In this document: piece by piece, positions 54,655 to 64,000 of the stretch | How the letters are laid out: each line of letters starts with the position of its first letter | Position numbering within the stretch: the stretch's first letter is position 1 | DNA from: Paenibacillus sp. 32O-W | GTDB lineage: Bacteria > Bacillota > Bacilli > Paenibacillales > NBRC-103111 | NCBI RefSeq assembly: GCF_007679495.1 | Contig: NZ_VEGP01000027.1 | Location: forward strand, 1 to 64,000 | Direction of reading: 5' to 3' | Length of the DNA stretch: 64,000 nt | Notes under the pieces: model-generated | Seen by the model: only the letters and a program-made list of their open reading frames with translations | Told to the model about the DNA's origin: nothing | The model's database searches: none | Translations under genes and position numbers: made by a program

Positions 54655-56226
54655 ATGCAAGAGAAGATGACAACATGGGAGCAATGGTTGGAGTGGTCTT
54701 CGGAAGATTACTCTATGCTTCCTTATGTCTGCAAGTATTCCCTTCCGTCCGGGTATGAACGTCCCCGGTCCTGGGAGCAGGCCTGGAGCGGTGAGAGCCC
54801 TTCAACGTTTGTGTTGGAAAGCGGGAAATCGGGAAAATATACCTTCCTTGGGCTTTCACCGCGCTCTGCGATTGAAGGAAAGGGAGAGGAAGCGACCATA
54901 ACGGTCTATGCGGATGGGACAAGGGAGCGAAGGACGGGCAAGCCCCTGGCCTTAATTAAGGAGTGGATGAAACCGTATCGCGTACCTTCTGTGCCCGGGG
55001 CTCCGAAGTTTATCGGAGGATGTGTCGGATATCTCGGTTACGATGTCATGCGCTCGCTGGAGAAGCTGCCCGAAGCGGCTGATGACGATCTGCCGGTTCC
55101 CGAATATGTCATGACTCAATTCAACGAATTGTGGATCGTCGATCAAGAGAGCGGCGAGCTTTACTGTGCGGTTCATCTGGATCTGCCGGAACAGGCTAGA
55201 GATCAGACAAGCAATAGCCTGTTGAGAGAGCTTTATCAGGAAGCGGAGAGACGCGTGGAGAGGATGAAGCGGCAATGGGACGCCATTATAGAAACCCGGG
55301 GGGAACAGCAAGAGGCTGAGCAATCCCGGCGGTTGGAATGGCTTAAGCAGCAGTCTCAAGAGATCGATGTATCTTCTATTAGGGGGATAGAATCCTCTTT
55401 TCCCAGGAATGACTTTATTGAAGCCGTCAGACGAATTCAGAGTTATATTGCCGCCGGGGACGTTTTCCAGGTTAATTTGTCCGTCAGACAGAGCAAGGAG
55501 CTTCGAGCCCGCCCGGAGACAGTTTACGAATGGCTGCGGTTGATCAATCCTTCCCCTTATATGGGGATGCTGCGCTACCCCGAGTTCCAGCTTGTATCGG
55601 GTTCTCCCGAGCTTCTTGTGCAGCTGGAGGATCGGAAGGTCAGAACACGGCCTATTGCCGGGACCAGGCCCCGGGGAGCCGACTGTGAAGAGGACGGGCT
55701 TCTCGCCGCCGAGTTAATCCATAACGATAAGGAACGTGCCGAGCATGTCATGCTCGTTGATTTGCTTCGCAATGATCTGGGGAGAATCTCCAGCTATGGG
55801 ACCGTGCGGGTGGATGATTTCATGGTCGTAGAGAAATATTCCCATGTTATGCATATTGTGTCCGAGGTCCAGGGAGAGCTTGCTTCGGGCAAGGATGCCT
55901 ACGATGTAATTGCTGCCGTATTCCCGGGAGGTACGATAACGGGGGCGCCCAAAATCCGGACGATGGAAATTATCGAGGAGCTGGAACCGGTCAGACGGGG
56001 CCCCTATACCGGAGCGATCGGCTGGATTGACTACAACGGCAATATGGAATTTAATATTATTATACGTACGTTGCTTGTCACGCAAGGAGTCGGTTATGTT
56101 CAAGCCGGAGCGGGTATTGTGATCGATTCGGTTCCGGAGAAGGAGTATACCGAGTCGATTAATAAGGCGAAAGCGCTATGGAAAGCGATTGAGTGCAGCG
56201 AATCGGCGGCGGTCGCGACGGATTAA
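54655..56226 (+). CDS. pabB: Aminodeoxychorismate synthase component I (PabB; TrpE-like)
   Basis: A 523-residue chorismate-binding enzyme that makes 4-amino-4-deoxychorismate for folate, with PabA supplying ammonia. The C-terminal half carries [20 protein letters not shown] near residue 342, [18 protein letters not shown] near 362 and [13 protein letters not shown] near 424. The residue in PIAGT is Ala, as in TrpE, rather than the Lys of E. coli PabB, so anthranilate synthase activity cannot be excluded; the folate operon argues for PabB. ATG 54622 and 54667 are alternative starts. Confidence 0.85.
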   Translation: MQEKMTTWEQWLEWSSEDYSMLPYVCKYSLPSGYERPRSWEQAWSGESPSTFVLESGKSGKYTFLGLSPRSAIEGKGEEATITVYADGTRERRTGKPLALIKEWMKPYRVPSVPGAPKFIGGCVGYLGYDVMRSLEKLPEAADDDLPVPEYVMTQFNELWIVDQESGELYCAVHLDLPEQARDQTSNSLLRELYQEAERRVERMKRQWDAIIETRGEQQEAEQSRRLEWLKQQSQEIDVSSIRGIESSFPRNDFIEAVRRIQSYIAAGDVFQVNLSVRQSKELRARPETVYEWLRLINPSPYMGMLRYPEFQLVSGSPELLVQLEDRKVRTRPIAGTRPRGADCEEDGLLAAELIHNDKERAEHVMLVDLLRNDLGRISSYGTVRVDDFMVVEKYSHVMHIVSEVQGELASGKDAYDVIAAVFPGGTITGAPKIRTMEIIEELEPVRRGPYTGAIGWIDYNGNMEFNIIIRTLLVTQGVGYVQAGAGIVIDSVPEKEYTESINKAKALWKAIECSESAAVATD

Positions 56227-56263
56227 CTATTCTATATGGAGTTGGACACGAGGAGGTCTATTT

Positions 56264-56866
56264 GTGATTTTAGTCATTGATAATTATGATTCCTTTACTT
56301 ATAATTTAGTCCAATATTTAGGCGAGCTTCGAGAGGAAATAGAAGTACGGAGAAATGACGAAATCGATCTGGACGGAGTAGCCTCTCTTCGCCCCGATTA
56401 TTTGTTGATCTCCCCGGGTCCGTGCACTCCCAATGAGGCTGGAATCAGTCTGGCATTAATCGAACGGTCTAAAGGAGAGATTCCGATCCTTGGAGTCTGT
56501 CTCGGGCACCAATCGATCGGACAGGCTTTCGGAGCCGAGGTCGTCCGGGCGGATAAATTGATGCATGGCAAAACATCTTCTATTTTGCATGACGGCAAAA
56601 CTATCTTTACAGGAATACCCAGCCCTTTCACCGCTACTCGTTATCATTCTTTAATCGTTAAGAGGGATACCCTCCCGGCGGAATTGGAAATCAGTGCGGA
56701 AACGGAAGAGGGAGAGATTATGGGGATACGCCATAAGGAGTACCCTATAGAAGGTGTTCAATTTCATCCGGAATCAATATTGACCGATCATGGCCTGCAA
56801 CTGCTGCGCAATTTTATCGAAACCTATAGAGGTTGGAAAGAACGGACGGCTTCTTTATTTCGTTAG
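56264..56866 (+). CDS. pabA: Glutamine amidotransferase subunit PabA/TrpG
   Basis: A 200-residue class I glutaminase that feeds ammonia to PabB and, in B. subtilis, also to TrpE. The catalytic Cys is C79 in GVCLGHQ and the His-Glu pair lies in FHPESI near residue 168; the N-terminus is [22 protein letters not shown] 56264 follows GAGGAGG; a longer in-frame ATG at 56189 lies inside pabB and is rejected. Confidence 0.95.
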   Translation: MILVIDNYDSFTYNLVQYLGELREEIEVRRNDEIDLDGVASLRPDYLLISPGPCTPNEAGISLALIERSKGEIPILGVCLGHQSIGQAFGAEVVRADKLMHGKTSSILHDGKTIFTGIPSPFTATRYHSLIVKRDTLPAELEISAETEEGEIMGIRHKEYPIEGVQFHPESILTDHGLQLLRNFIETYRGWKERTASLFR

Positions 56867-56946
56867 TGTGGATATCAGGACGAGACGGGCTTAATGGTCT
56901 TGTTTTACAGTTCGGGAAAGCTGATGGATAAAGGATGGAGCAAGGC

Positions 56947-57825
56947 ATGATCCTATACATGAACGGTCAATGGATAGAACATCATCAAGCCGTGGTCTCC
57001 GCATACGATCACGGCTTTCTTTACGGGATCGGTTTGTTTGAGACGTTCAGAACCTATAACGGCCGTCCCTTCTTGCTGGACGAGCATTTGTCACGGTTGG
57101 AGAAGGATTGCGGAGAGCTGGGAATTCGATATCAGCCTGACCGGTCAGGCATTATGCAGATTATTCGCGAATTATTGGCCCGTAACGGTCTGGACGATGC
57201 CTACATCCGGTTATCCGTATCGGCAGGGATTGGGGAAATCGGGCTGCCCTCGGCAGATTACGATTCTCCCTCCGTTATTTTTTATGCCAAATCTCTTCCT
57301 CCGCGCCCTAATTGGGAAGCATCCGCCCGCCCTTTGCAGCGGTTGAAGCTGAGGCGGAACAGTCCGGAAGCCGGATGGAGAATGAAGTCTTTTCATTATA
57401 TGAATAATATTTTGGCGAAAAGGGAATTGCTTCAGTATCCATGGCTGGCCGGAGTCCATGCGGAGGGATTGTTTCTCAATTCGTCAGGTCATCTGGCGGA
57501 AGGAATGGTCAGTAATCTGTTCTTTGTATCTGCCGGAGAGTGTTTTACCCCTTCCCTGGACACAGGCATTTTGTCCGGCATTACCCGTCAATTCGTTATC
57601 CGCTTATGCGAGAGCAGGTCCATTCCGGTCCATTCCGGGCATTACAGTTGGGAAATGCTATTGGAAGCAGACGAAGTGTTCATAACGAATTCGATTCAGG
57701 AAATCGTCCCGATTTCCGTTTTATTTGACGAGGATGGCCAATGCCGCCGGATTGGCGCCGGAGGACCAGGCCCGATCGCAGCGAAATTACATGAGGATTA
57801 TCAGAGTTATTGTTGGAGTAAATAA
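56947..57825 (+). CDS. pabC: Aminodeoxychorismate lyase
   Basis: PabC releases pyruvate from aminodeoxychorismate to give p-aminobenzoate. The 292-residue fold-type IV PLP enzyme has SAYDHGFLYGIGLFETFRTYNG near residue 17 (described by position), the PLP lysine in RMKSFHYMNN near 145 and DEVFITNSIQEI near 243. ATG 56947 follows GGATGGAG; ATG 56935 has no spacing to that site. Confidence 0.93.
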   Translation: MILYMNGQWIEHHQAVVSAYDHGFLYGIGLFETFRTYNGRPFLLDEHLSRLEKDCGELGIRYQPDRSGIMQIIRELLARNGLDDAYIRLSVSAGIGEIGLPSADYDSPSVIFYAKSLPPRPNWEASARPLQRLKLRRNSPEAGWRMKSFHYMNNILAKRELLQYPWLAGVHAEGLFLNSSGHLAEGMVSNLFFVSAGECFTPSLDTGILSGITRQFVIRLCESRSIPVHSGHYSWEMLLEADEVFITNSIQEIVPISVLFDEDGQCRRIGAGGPGPIAAKLHEDYQSYCWSK

Positions 57826-57955
57826 ACCGGTACATTAAACTCTACCGGGCCAATTCGCATGAATGTAAGCGTGGTGTTGACTGTTCAGCCGGACGCACAG
57901 TAATTGTAGAAATCAGCGAGCAGTTGACGAATATTCAACTAAAGGAGGGATCAAG

Positions 57956-58852
57956 ATGGGAGAGCAGGAGACAGGATGGTTGGGCGGCCCTGACCGGAAA
58001 GACGGCGGAGCCGGATACAAGCAGCTTGTCTGCCGAAATCATTCCTTGATATTGGGCAAGAGAACTTTGGTCATGGGGATTCTGAATGTTACGCCCGATT
58101 CCTTCTCTGACGGAGGGCGTTATAATACCGTAGAAGCGGCCGTAGAACGTGCCGGGCAAATGGCCGAGGATGGGGCGGATATTATCGATATCGGCGGAGA
58201 ATCGACCCGGCCCGGATCTAAAGTGCTGTCACTGGATGAAGAGCTGGAGAGGGTCATTCCGGCTATAGAAGCGGTCAGCCGGGCGGTGAATCTGCCAATT
58301 TCCGTCGATACGTATAAGGCGGAAGTGGCAAGGCAAGCTCTGGAGGCCGGAGCACATATTATTAATGACGTATGGGGCGGCCAGGCCGACTCCGGGATGG
58401 CTTCCGTAGCGGTCCAATATGACTGTCCAATCATTCTGATGCACAATAGAAGCAATACCGATTACAAGCATTTTATGGACGATGTGTTAAATGATCTGAG
58501 GATAATGATCCGGTCGGCGAAAGAAGCGGGAGTACAGGATCATCAAATTGTGTTGGATCCGGGAATAGGGTTCGCCAAAAATTATGAACAAAACCTGATT
58601 GCGATGAAATTTTTGTCTGAATTTGGCGAGCTTGGTTATCCTGTATTATTGGGTACCTCCCGCAAAACGTTCATCCGGAATACTTTGAACTTACCGGCGG
58701 ATCAAGTTCTGGAAGGTACAGCTGCTACCGTAATATGGGGGATCGCCCAAGGAGTCGACATTGTCCGGGTTCATGATGTCAAGGAAATAAAGCGCGCGGT
58801 GACGATGGCCGATGCTATCATTCGTTCTCCGTGGAATCGGGAGGGTGTGTAG
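57956..58852 (+). CDS. folP: Dihydropteroate synthase
   Basis: FolP condenses p-aminobenzoate with dihydropterin pyrophosphate and is the sulfonamide target. The 298-residue TIM barrel has MGILNVTPDSFSDGG near residue 40, IDIGGESTRPGS near 75, DPGIGFAK near 200, GTSRKTFI near 225 and VRVHDVKE near 271. The first 28 residues before LILGKRTLVMG are longer than usual. AAAGGAGGG precedes the ATG. Confidence 0.97.
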   Translation: MGEQETGWLGGPDRKDGGAGYKQLVCRNHSLILGKRTLVMGILNVTPDSFSDGGRYNTVEAAVERAGQMAEDGADIIDIGGESTRPGSKVLSLDEELERVIPAIEAVSRAVNLPISVDTYKAEVARQALEAGAHIINDVWGGQADSGMASVAVQYDCPIILMHNRSNTDYKHFMDDVLNDLRIMIRSAKEAGVQDHQIVLDPGIGFAKNYEQNLIAMKFLSEFGELGYPVLLGTSRKTFIRNTLNLPADQVLEGTAATVIWGIAQGVDIVRVHDVKEIKRAVTMADAIIRSPWNREGV

Positions 58853-59215
58853 ATGGATAAGATCGTTCTGTCGCGAATGGAATTTTACGGTTACCATGGC
58901 GTCTACCCGGAGGAAAACCGGCTGGGTCAAAGATTTTATGTCGATGTGGAACTGTATCTGCCGCTTCAACGGGCGGGAACTACGGACCAATTGGAATATA
59001 CCGTTAACTATGCGGAAGTGTACGCTACCGTCAAGGAACAGGTAGAGGGCCGAAAATTCCAATTAATTGAAGCTTTGGCCGAAAGCATTGCATCTAGGGT
59101 GCTGCAAACTTATACTAGTATCAATGAAATTACGGTCAGGGTCATTAAGCCTCATCCTCCGTTCAATATTGTCTTTGATGGAGTCACCGTGGAAATAAAC
59201 AGAAAGCGGGACTGA
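58853..59215 (+). CDS. folB: Dihydroneopterin aldolase
   Basis: FolB cleaves dihydroneopterin to hydroxymethyl-dihydropterin. The 120-residue protein begins MDKIVLSRMEFYGYHGVYPEE, with the conserved GYHGVYPEE and the catalytic Lys in VRVIKPHPPF near residue 100. It starts directly after the folP stop behind GGGAGGG and is followed by folK three bases later. Confidence 0.96.
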   Translation: MDKIVLSRMEFYGYHGVYPEENRLGQRFYVDVELYLPLQRAGTTDQLEYTVNYAEVYATVKEQVEGRKFQLIEALAESIASRVLQTYTSINEITVRVIKPHPPFNIVFDGVTVEINRKRD

Positions 59216-59218
59216 ATA

Positions 59219-59755
59219 ATGAATGCAGTTGCAGTTAACAATACGGCCTATATTGGACTGGGTTCTAATCTGGGCGACCGTGAGCAATATTTACAAAAAG
59301 CTTTGCAGAGATTAGACGAGCACCGTCTTATACAAATCGTCCGTTTTTCAAGTATTTATGAAACAGAGCCGGTAGGATATGAGGAGCAGGGAGCCTTTTT
59401 AAACATGGCTGCGATGCTGAGGACTGGGCTTGAGCCCCGGCTTTTGTTGGAGGAGCTGCTTAGGGTAGAGTCTTCTTTGGGAAGAGTTAGACAAATCCGT
59501 TATGGCCCGCGAACCATTGATCTGGATCTCCTGATGTTCGAGGATGCAGTGATGGATACCGGGTCGTTAACCTTGCCACACCCGCGTATGCATGAGCGGG
59601 CTTTTGTTCTTGTCCCTCTAATGGAGATCGTTGAAGAGGAGTTCCCCGGCTTCTCCCTTATAACCGAATGGGCGGTGTCGGCACAAGGAAAGGAAGGGGT
59701 AAAGCTGTGGAAACAAACGAATTGGCAGCCCGGATCCGGGCATTTCGCAAATTAA
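59219..59755 (+). CDS. folK: 2-amino-4-hydroxy-6-hydroxymethyldihydropteridine pyrophosphokinase
   Basis: FolK (HPPK) adds pyrophosphate to the pterin before FolP acts. The 178-residue protein has YIGLGSNLGDRE near residue 11, YETEPVGYEEQGAFLNM near 46 and GPRTIDLDLLMFED near 97, which contains the metal-binding Asp pair. Its 3' end overlaps yazB by 49 bases. Confidence 0.96.
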   Translation: MNAVAVNNTAYIGLGSNLGDREQYLQKALQRLDEHRLIQIVRFSSIYETEPVGYEEQGAFLNMAAMLRTGLEPRLLLEELLRVESSLGRVRQIRYGPRTIDLDLLMFEDAVMDTGSLTLPHPRMHERAFVLVPLMEIVEEEFPGFSLITEWAVSAQGKEGVKLWKQTNWQPGSGHFAN

Positions 59756-59934
59756 AGGGGCTTACCCAGATCGAGCTTGCGGAGTCATTGGGAATCTCCG
59801 TATCGATCATCGGGTCCATTGAACGGGGCACCCGGAAAGCGGACGCCAAGACGATCCATCAAATTGCTGAAGTGTTAGGTATAGAACAGGAGGAGCTTGA
59901 GAGCTCCTATACCCGCAGGAAGGGGTTGTTATAA
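59707..59934 (+). CDS. yazB: XRE-family HTH protein (YazB-like)
   Basis: A 75-residue DNA-binding protein made almost entirely of an HTH_3 domain (residues 10-60; LKGLTQIELAESLGISVSII). It lies between folK and dusB as yazB does in B. subtilis. GTG 59707 follows GGAAGGGG and gives the family N-terminus; upstream in-frame codons lie in folK. It may regulate the operon, but no target is visible. Confidence 0.88.
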   Translation: METNELAARIRAFRKLKGLTQIELAESLGISVSIIGSIERGTRKADAKTIHQIAEVLGIEQEELESSYTRRKGLL

Positions 59935-60950
59935 TGTTGAAAATAGGCAATGTCGTCGCTAAAAACAAAGTCGTTCTGGCGCCTATGGCCGGAGTGTGCA
60001 ATCCCGCATTCCGATTGATTGCCAAAGAGTTCGGCTGCGGGCTCGTGTGCGCGGAGATGGTGAGCGACAAAGCGATCGTACATGGGAACGAACGGACGAT
60101 GCAGATGCTGTATGTCGATGAACGGGAGAAGCCGCTCAGCTTGCAAATCTTCGGCGGAGACACCGAAACGCTGGTTCAGGCGGCCAAAGTTGTAGATCAA
60201 TATACGAATGCCGATATTATCGATATCAATATGGGCTGCCCGGTTCCCAAGATTACGAAATGTGATGCCGGGGCAAGATGGTTATTGGATCCGTCACGCA
60301 TCGAGCAGATGATTTCCACCGTCGTCAAGGCAGTGTCCAAGCCGGTTACCGTGAAGATGAGAATCGGCTGGGATGAAGATCACATTTATGCCGTGCAGAA
60401 TGCCAAAGCGGTAGAGAACGGCGGTGGCCAGGCCGTATCCGTACATGGACGGACTCGGGTGCAGATGTATAGCGGGCACGCCAATTGGGATATCATTAAG
60501 GAAGTTAAAGAATCCGTGTCCATTCCGGTTATCGGAAACGGAGATGTATTCACTCCCGAGGATGCCCAAAGGATGCTGGATCACACCGGCTGCGACGGAG
60601 TGATGATCGGCAGAGGCGCACTCGGAAACCCATTTATGCTGTATAGAACCGTTAAATACCTTACAGATGGAGAGCTTCTGCCAGACCCGACCCCGCGGGA
60701 GAAAATCCGCATTGCCATTATTCACCTGGATAGGCTTATTGCCTTGAAAGGAGAGGAAGTGGCGGTTAAAGAGATGCGTAAGCATATGGCCTGGTATCTG
60801 AAAGGTATTCCGGGCGCGGCCCGTGTCAAAGACAAGATCATGGAATTGCTGGACCGCAATACATTGGTCGAAATCCTGGAGCAGTTCGTCTCTCAGTTTG
60901 AGGAAGAAGGGCCTTCCCTGGCCACTCCCGAAGGCGCATTGGCGCTGTAA
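59934..60950 (+). CDS. dusB: tRNA-dihydrouridine synthase B
   Basis: Dus reduces uridines in tRNA D-loops using FMN. The 338-residue protein has VLAPMAGVCNPAFR near residue 15, the catalytic Cys in INMGCPVPK near 100, VKMRIGWDEDH near 140, SVHGRTR near 170 and the GNGDVF/IGRGALGNP FMN-phosphate loops. Its ATG overlaps the yazB stop by one base, so it is coupled to the folate operon. Confidence 0.96.
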   Translation: MLKIGNVVAKNKVVLAPMAGVCNPAFRLIAKEFGCGLVCAEMVSDKAIVHGNERTMQMLYVDEREKPLSLQIFGGDTETLVQAAKVVDQYTNADIIDINMGCPVPKITKCDAGARWLLDPSRIEQMISTVVKAVSKPVTVKMRIGWDEDHIYAVQNAKAVENGGGQAVSVHGRTRVQMYSGHANWDIIKEVKESVSIPVIGNGDVFTPEDAQRMLDHTGCDGVMIGRGALGNPFMLYRTVKYLTDGELLPDPTPREKIRIAIIHLDRLIALKGEEVAVKEMRKHMAWYLKGIPGAARVKDKIMELLDRNTLVEILEQFVSQFEEEGPSLATPEGALAL

Positions 60951-60979
60951 TTCGGGATTATGGGGGCAATTCCCTTTGA

Positions 60980-61008
60980 TTGACATTTCTGTAGGGTTGC
61001 AATATAAT
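60980..61008 (+). promoter_or_regulatory. greA promoter
   Basis: TTGACA (60980-60985) and TATAAT (61003-61008) are exactly 17 apart, a consensus sigma-A promoter. It leaves a leader of about 205 bases before greA in which I recognise no known riboswitch. Confidence 0.85.
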
Positions 61009-61221
61009 CAGTCAATAACCAAATTAACAAAACCTAAATATCAGTCATTTTGATCGATATGAGCAATATATTATTTATTGGATCAGGTCATTACAGATAC
61101 GTGTCGAACCGATTCAAGGCGCCATTCGGCAAGCTTGCTACATGTGTTTTTTACGTAACCATCAGTGGAGGTAAGACCGTTTCGTATGACAATTTTCACA
61201 ATGACAGGAGATATAAGAAGA

Positions 61222-61698
61222 ATGAGTGAAAAAGAAGTAATTCTTACCCAGGAAGGTCTAAAGAAACTGGAAGAAGAACTGGAAAATCTTAAATCGGTCA
61301 AGCGCCGCGAGGTGGCGGAACGGATTAAAATTGCAATCGGCTACGGAGATATCAGCGAGAATTCCGAGTATGAGGATGCCAAGAATGAGCAAGCCTTCAT
61401 TGAGGGTCGGATCATCACCCTTGAGAAAATGCTTCGAAATGCCCGTATCATCAACAATGATGAAGTAGACACGGATACGGTGAGCATCGGTTCCATCGTC
61501 ACGCTGAAGGACATTGAGTTCAACGACACGTTCGAGTATACGATCGTCGGTACGGCTGAATCCGATCCATCGCAAAACAAAATATCCAACGAAAGTCCGG
61601 TAGGTAAAGCGATTCTCGGCAAGAAGAAGGGTGCTGTTGTTGATGTCAACGTTCCTGCAGGCATCATTCAATATGAGATCATCGATATAAAAAAATAA
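61222..61698 (+). CDS. greA: Transcription elongation factor GreA
   Basis: GreA rescues backtracked RNA polymerase by stimulating transcript cleavage. The 158-residue protein has an N-terminal coiled coil with the tip acidic residues in [18 protein letters not shown] near residue 36 and a C-terminal FKBP-like domain. ATG 61222 follows AGGAGATATAAGA; longer in-frame starts lack homology. It precedes lysS, common outside Bacillus subtilis. Confidence 0.97.
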   Translation: MSEKEVILTQEGLKKLEEELENLKSVKRREVAERIKIAIGYGDISENSEYEDAKNEQAFIEGRIITLEKMLRNARIINNDEVDTDTVSIGSIVTLKDIEFNDTFEYTIVGTAESDPSQNKISNESPVGKAILGKKKGAVVDVNVPAGIIQYEIIDIKK

Positions 61699-61731
61699 GC
61701 GCTTGCATCAGCCGCTAACATTTTGTGGATG

Positions 61732-61758
61732 AAAAAAGCTTCCTGGGGAAGCTTTTTT
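61732..61758 (+). terminator. Terminator after greA
   Basis: AAAAAAGCTTCC pairs with GGAAGCTTTTTT around a three-base loop, with A and T runs on both sides. Confidence 0.9.
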
Positions 61759-61802
61759 CATTGGATTCCAAGGAGAAGTTTCTATACTTGTAAAGCAGTT
61801 AA

Positions 61803-63341
<1,539 letters not shown>

Positions 63342-63349
63342 CCATGATC

Positions 63350-63376
63350 AACGCCCCACGCCGGGGCGTTTTTTCT
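63350..63376 (+). terminator. Terminator after lysS
   Basis: AACGCCCC (63350-63357) pairs with GGGGCGTT (63363-63370), followed by a T run. Confidence 0.92.
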
Positions 63377-64000
63377 TTTGCAGTTTAGAATTTTTAACTT
63401 GACTTTCGCAGCTTGAAATTGCTCAATAACCCTTGACGTTATTAGGAAAATTGTCTGTTCATTTCCCGGCTTTTATGCTGAACCTTTGCCGACTTGGATG
63501 CTATCTCGAAAATCTTGAAAATCCGTCTATTTTCATTTCCTGCTGGTGCCGTGGTAAACGGAATGGCGCGTCTAGCTGGATTTTATACAGCTAGTTTGCT
63601 CCTCTGGAGCAAAAGATGGAAACTACCTTGAAAATCCGTCTATTTTACCGTCTGCAGGCATCGTTGCAAGCGGAGCGGCACATCTAACTGTATTTTGTAC
63701 AGGTAGATTCAAGCGAATGGCGAAAATGATCAAACTAACTGGATAAACTACAGTTAAAATGGGCAGCTTTGGGCGAAACGGCTGTTTTGGCGCAAACTAG
63801 CTGTAGGTTTTCCAGTTAGTTTCCATATTTCTTCCGAATATAGAAATCTAACTGTATGAAATCCATTTAGTTTTCAAATTTCACACTAATGAAGCAATTC
63901 AACTCTATTCTACCTTGAAAATCCATCCATTTTCATCATCTGATGGTGCCGCGGTCAGCGGCATGGGGGGTCTAAATGGAAAAACTGCAGTAATTTTTGC
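63371..64000. repeat. Noncoding array of short palindromic and direct repeats
   Basis: No gene is seen. A 21-base motif beginning CTTGAAAATCC occurs at 63514-63534, 63627-63647 and 63914-63934 with few changes. Six palindrome-like units of the form CTAACTG...CAGTTAG lie at 63572-63594 (CTAGCTG/ACAGCTAG), 63684-63706, 63735-63756, 63797-63819, 63848-63870 and 63972-63992. Two units place the motif, a GC-rich stretch and the palindrome in the same order, giving a composite repeat of about 80-90 bases. Confidence 0.8.

Noticed and set aside
63371-64000. CRISPR array or decayed gene
   Set aside because: Repeats are irregular in spacing and sequence, and all frames are broken by stops.

Overview
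The window is a chromosomal segment of an endospore-forming Firmicute, most likely a Paenibacillus or close relative. The reasons are the almost intact Bacillus-type gene order from csfB/tmk to lysS, about 50% GC, many sporulation genes (gin, yabG, sspF, spoVG, fin, spoVT, yabP, yabQ, spoIIE), frequent GTG/TTG starts behind strong GGAGG sites, and short palindromic intergenic repeats at the right end. Nearly every gene reads forward; the exceptions are a small membrane protein gene, abrB and ecsAB. The genus is inferred from layout, not from rRNA.

Layout. 1-1400: terminators, a reverse-strand membrane protein gene and gin. 1467-8839: an Orn/Lys/Arg decarboxylase, then tmk-darA-yaaR-holB-ricT-yabA, a tandem array of a structured repeat, and trmN-rsmI. 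8873-14000: abrB (reverse, with a Spo0A-type site), an HD phosphohydrolase, tatD and reverse ecsAB; metS and yazA of the B. subtilis order are missing. 14136-25817: yabE-rnmV-ksgA-yabG-veg-sspF-ispE-purR-ridA-spoVG-glmU-prs-ctc-pth. 25986-37907: fin-mfd-prsA-spoVT-flippase-mazG-hup-rqcP-yabP-yabQ-divIC-yabR. 38045-47122: tRNA-Met(CAT), another copy of the structured repeat, spoIIE, yabS, yabT, tilS, hpt, ftsH. 47320-54480: a nadABC operon inserted before coaX, then hslO, a second PpiC foldase and cysK. 54655-63341: the folate operon pabB-pabA-pabC-folP-folB-folK with yazB and dusB, then greA and lysS. 63342-64000: noncoding DNA full of short repeats.

The genes mix housekeeping work (replication clamp loading and initiation control, rRNA/tRNA modification and maturation, transcription-coupled repair, nucleotide, NAD, CoA, folate and cysteine synthesis, cell division, proteolysis) with sporulation control. 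Spo0A-type boxes near abrB and spoIIE, a sigma-H-like spoVG promoter, and sigma-G/sigma-K-like sites before sspF, spoVT and yabG fit that role.

No mobile gene cluster, CRISPR array or defence island is visible. The most unusual signals are noncoding: (i) a hairpin element present as three tandem copies after yabA and as one diverged copy after tRNA-Met, with compensatory changes in two helices; (ii) a ctc leader closed by a 10-bp helix with competing internal pairings; (iii) a direct repeat flanking sspF; (iv) the palindromic repeat array after lysS.
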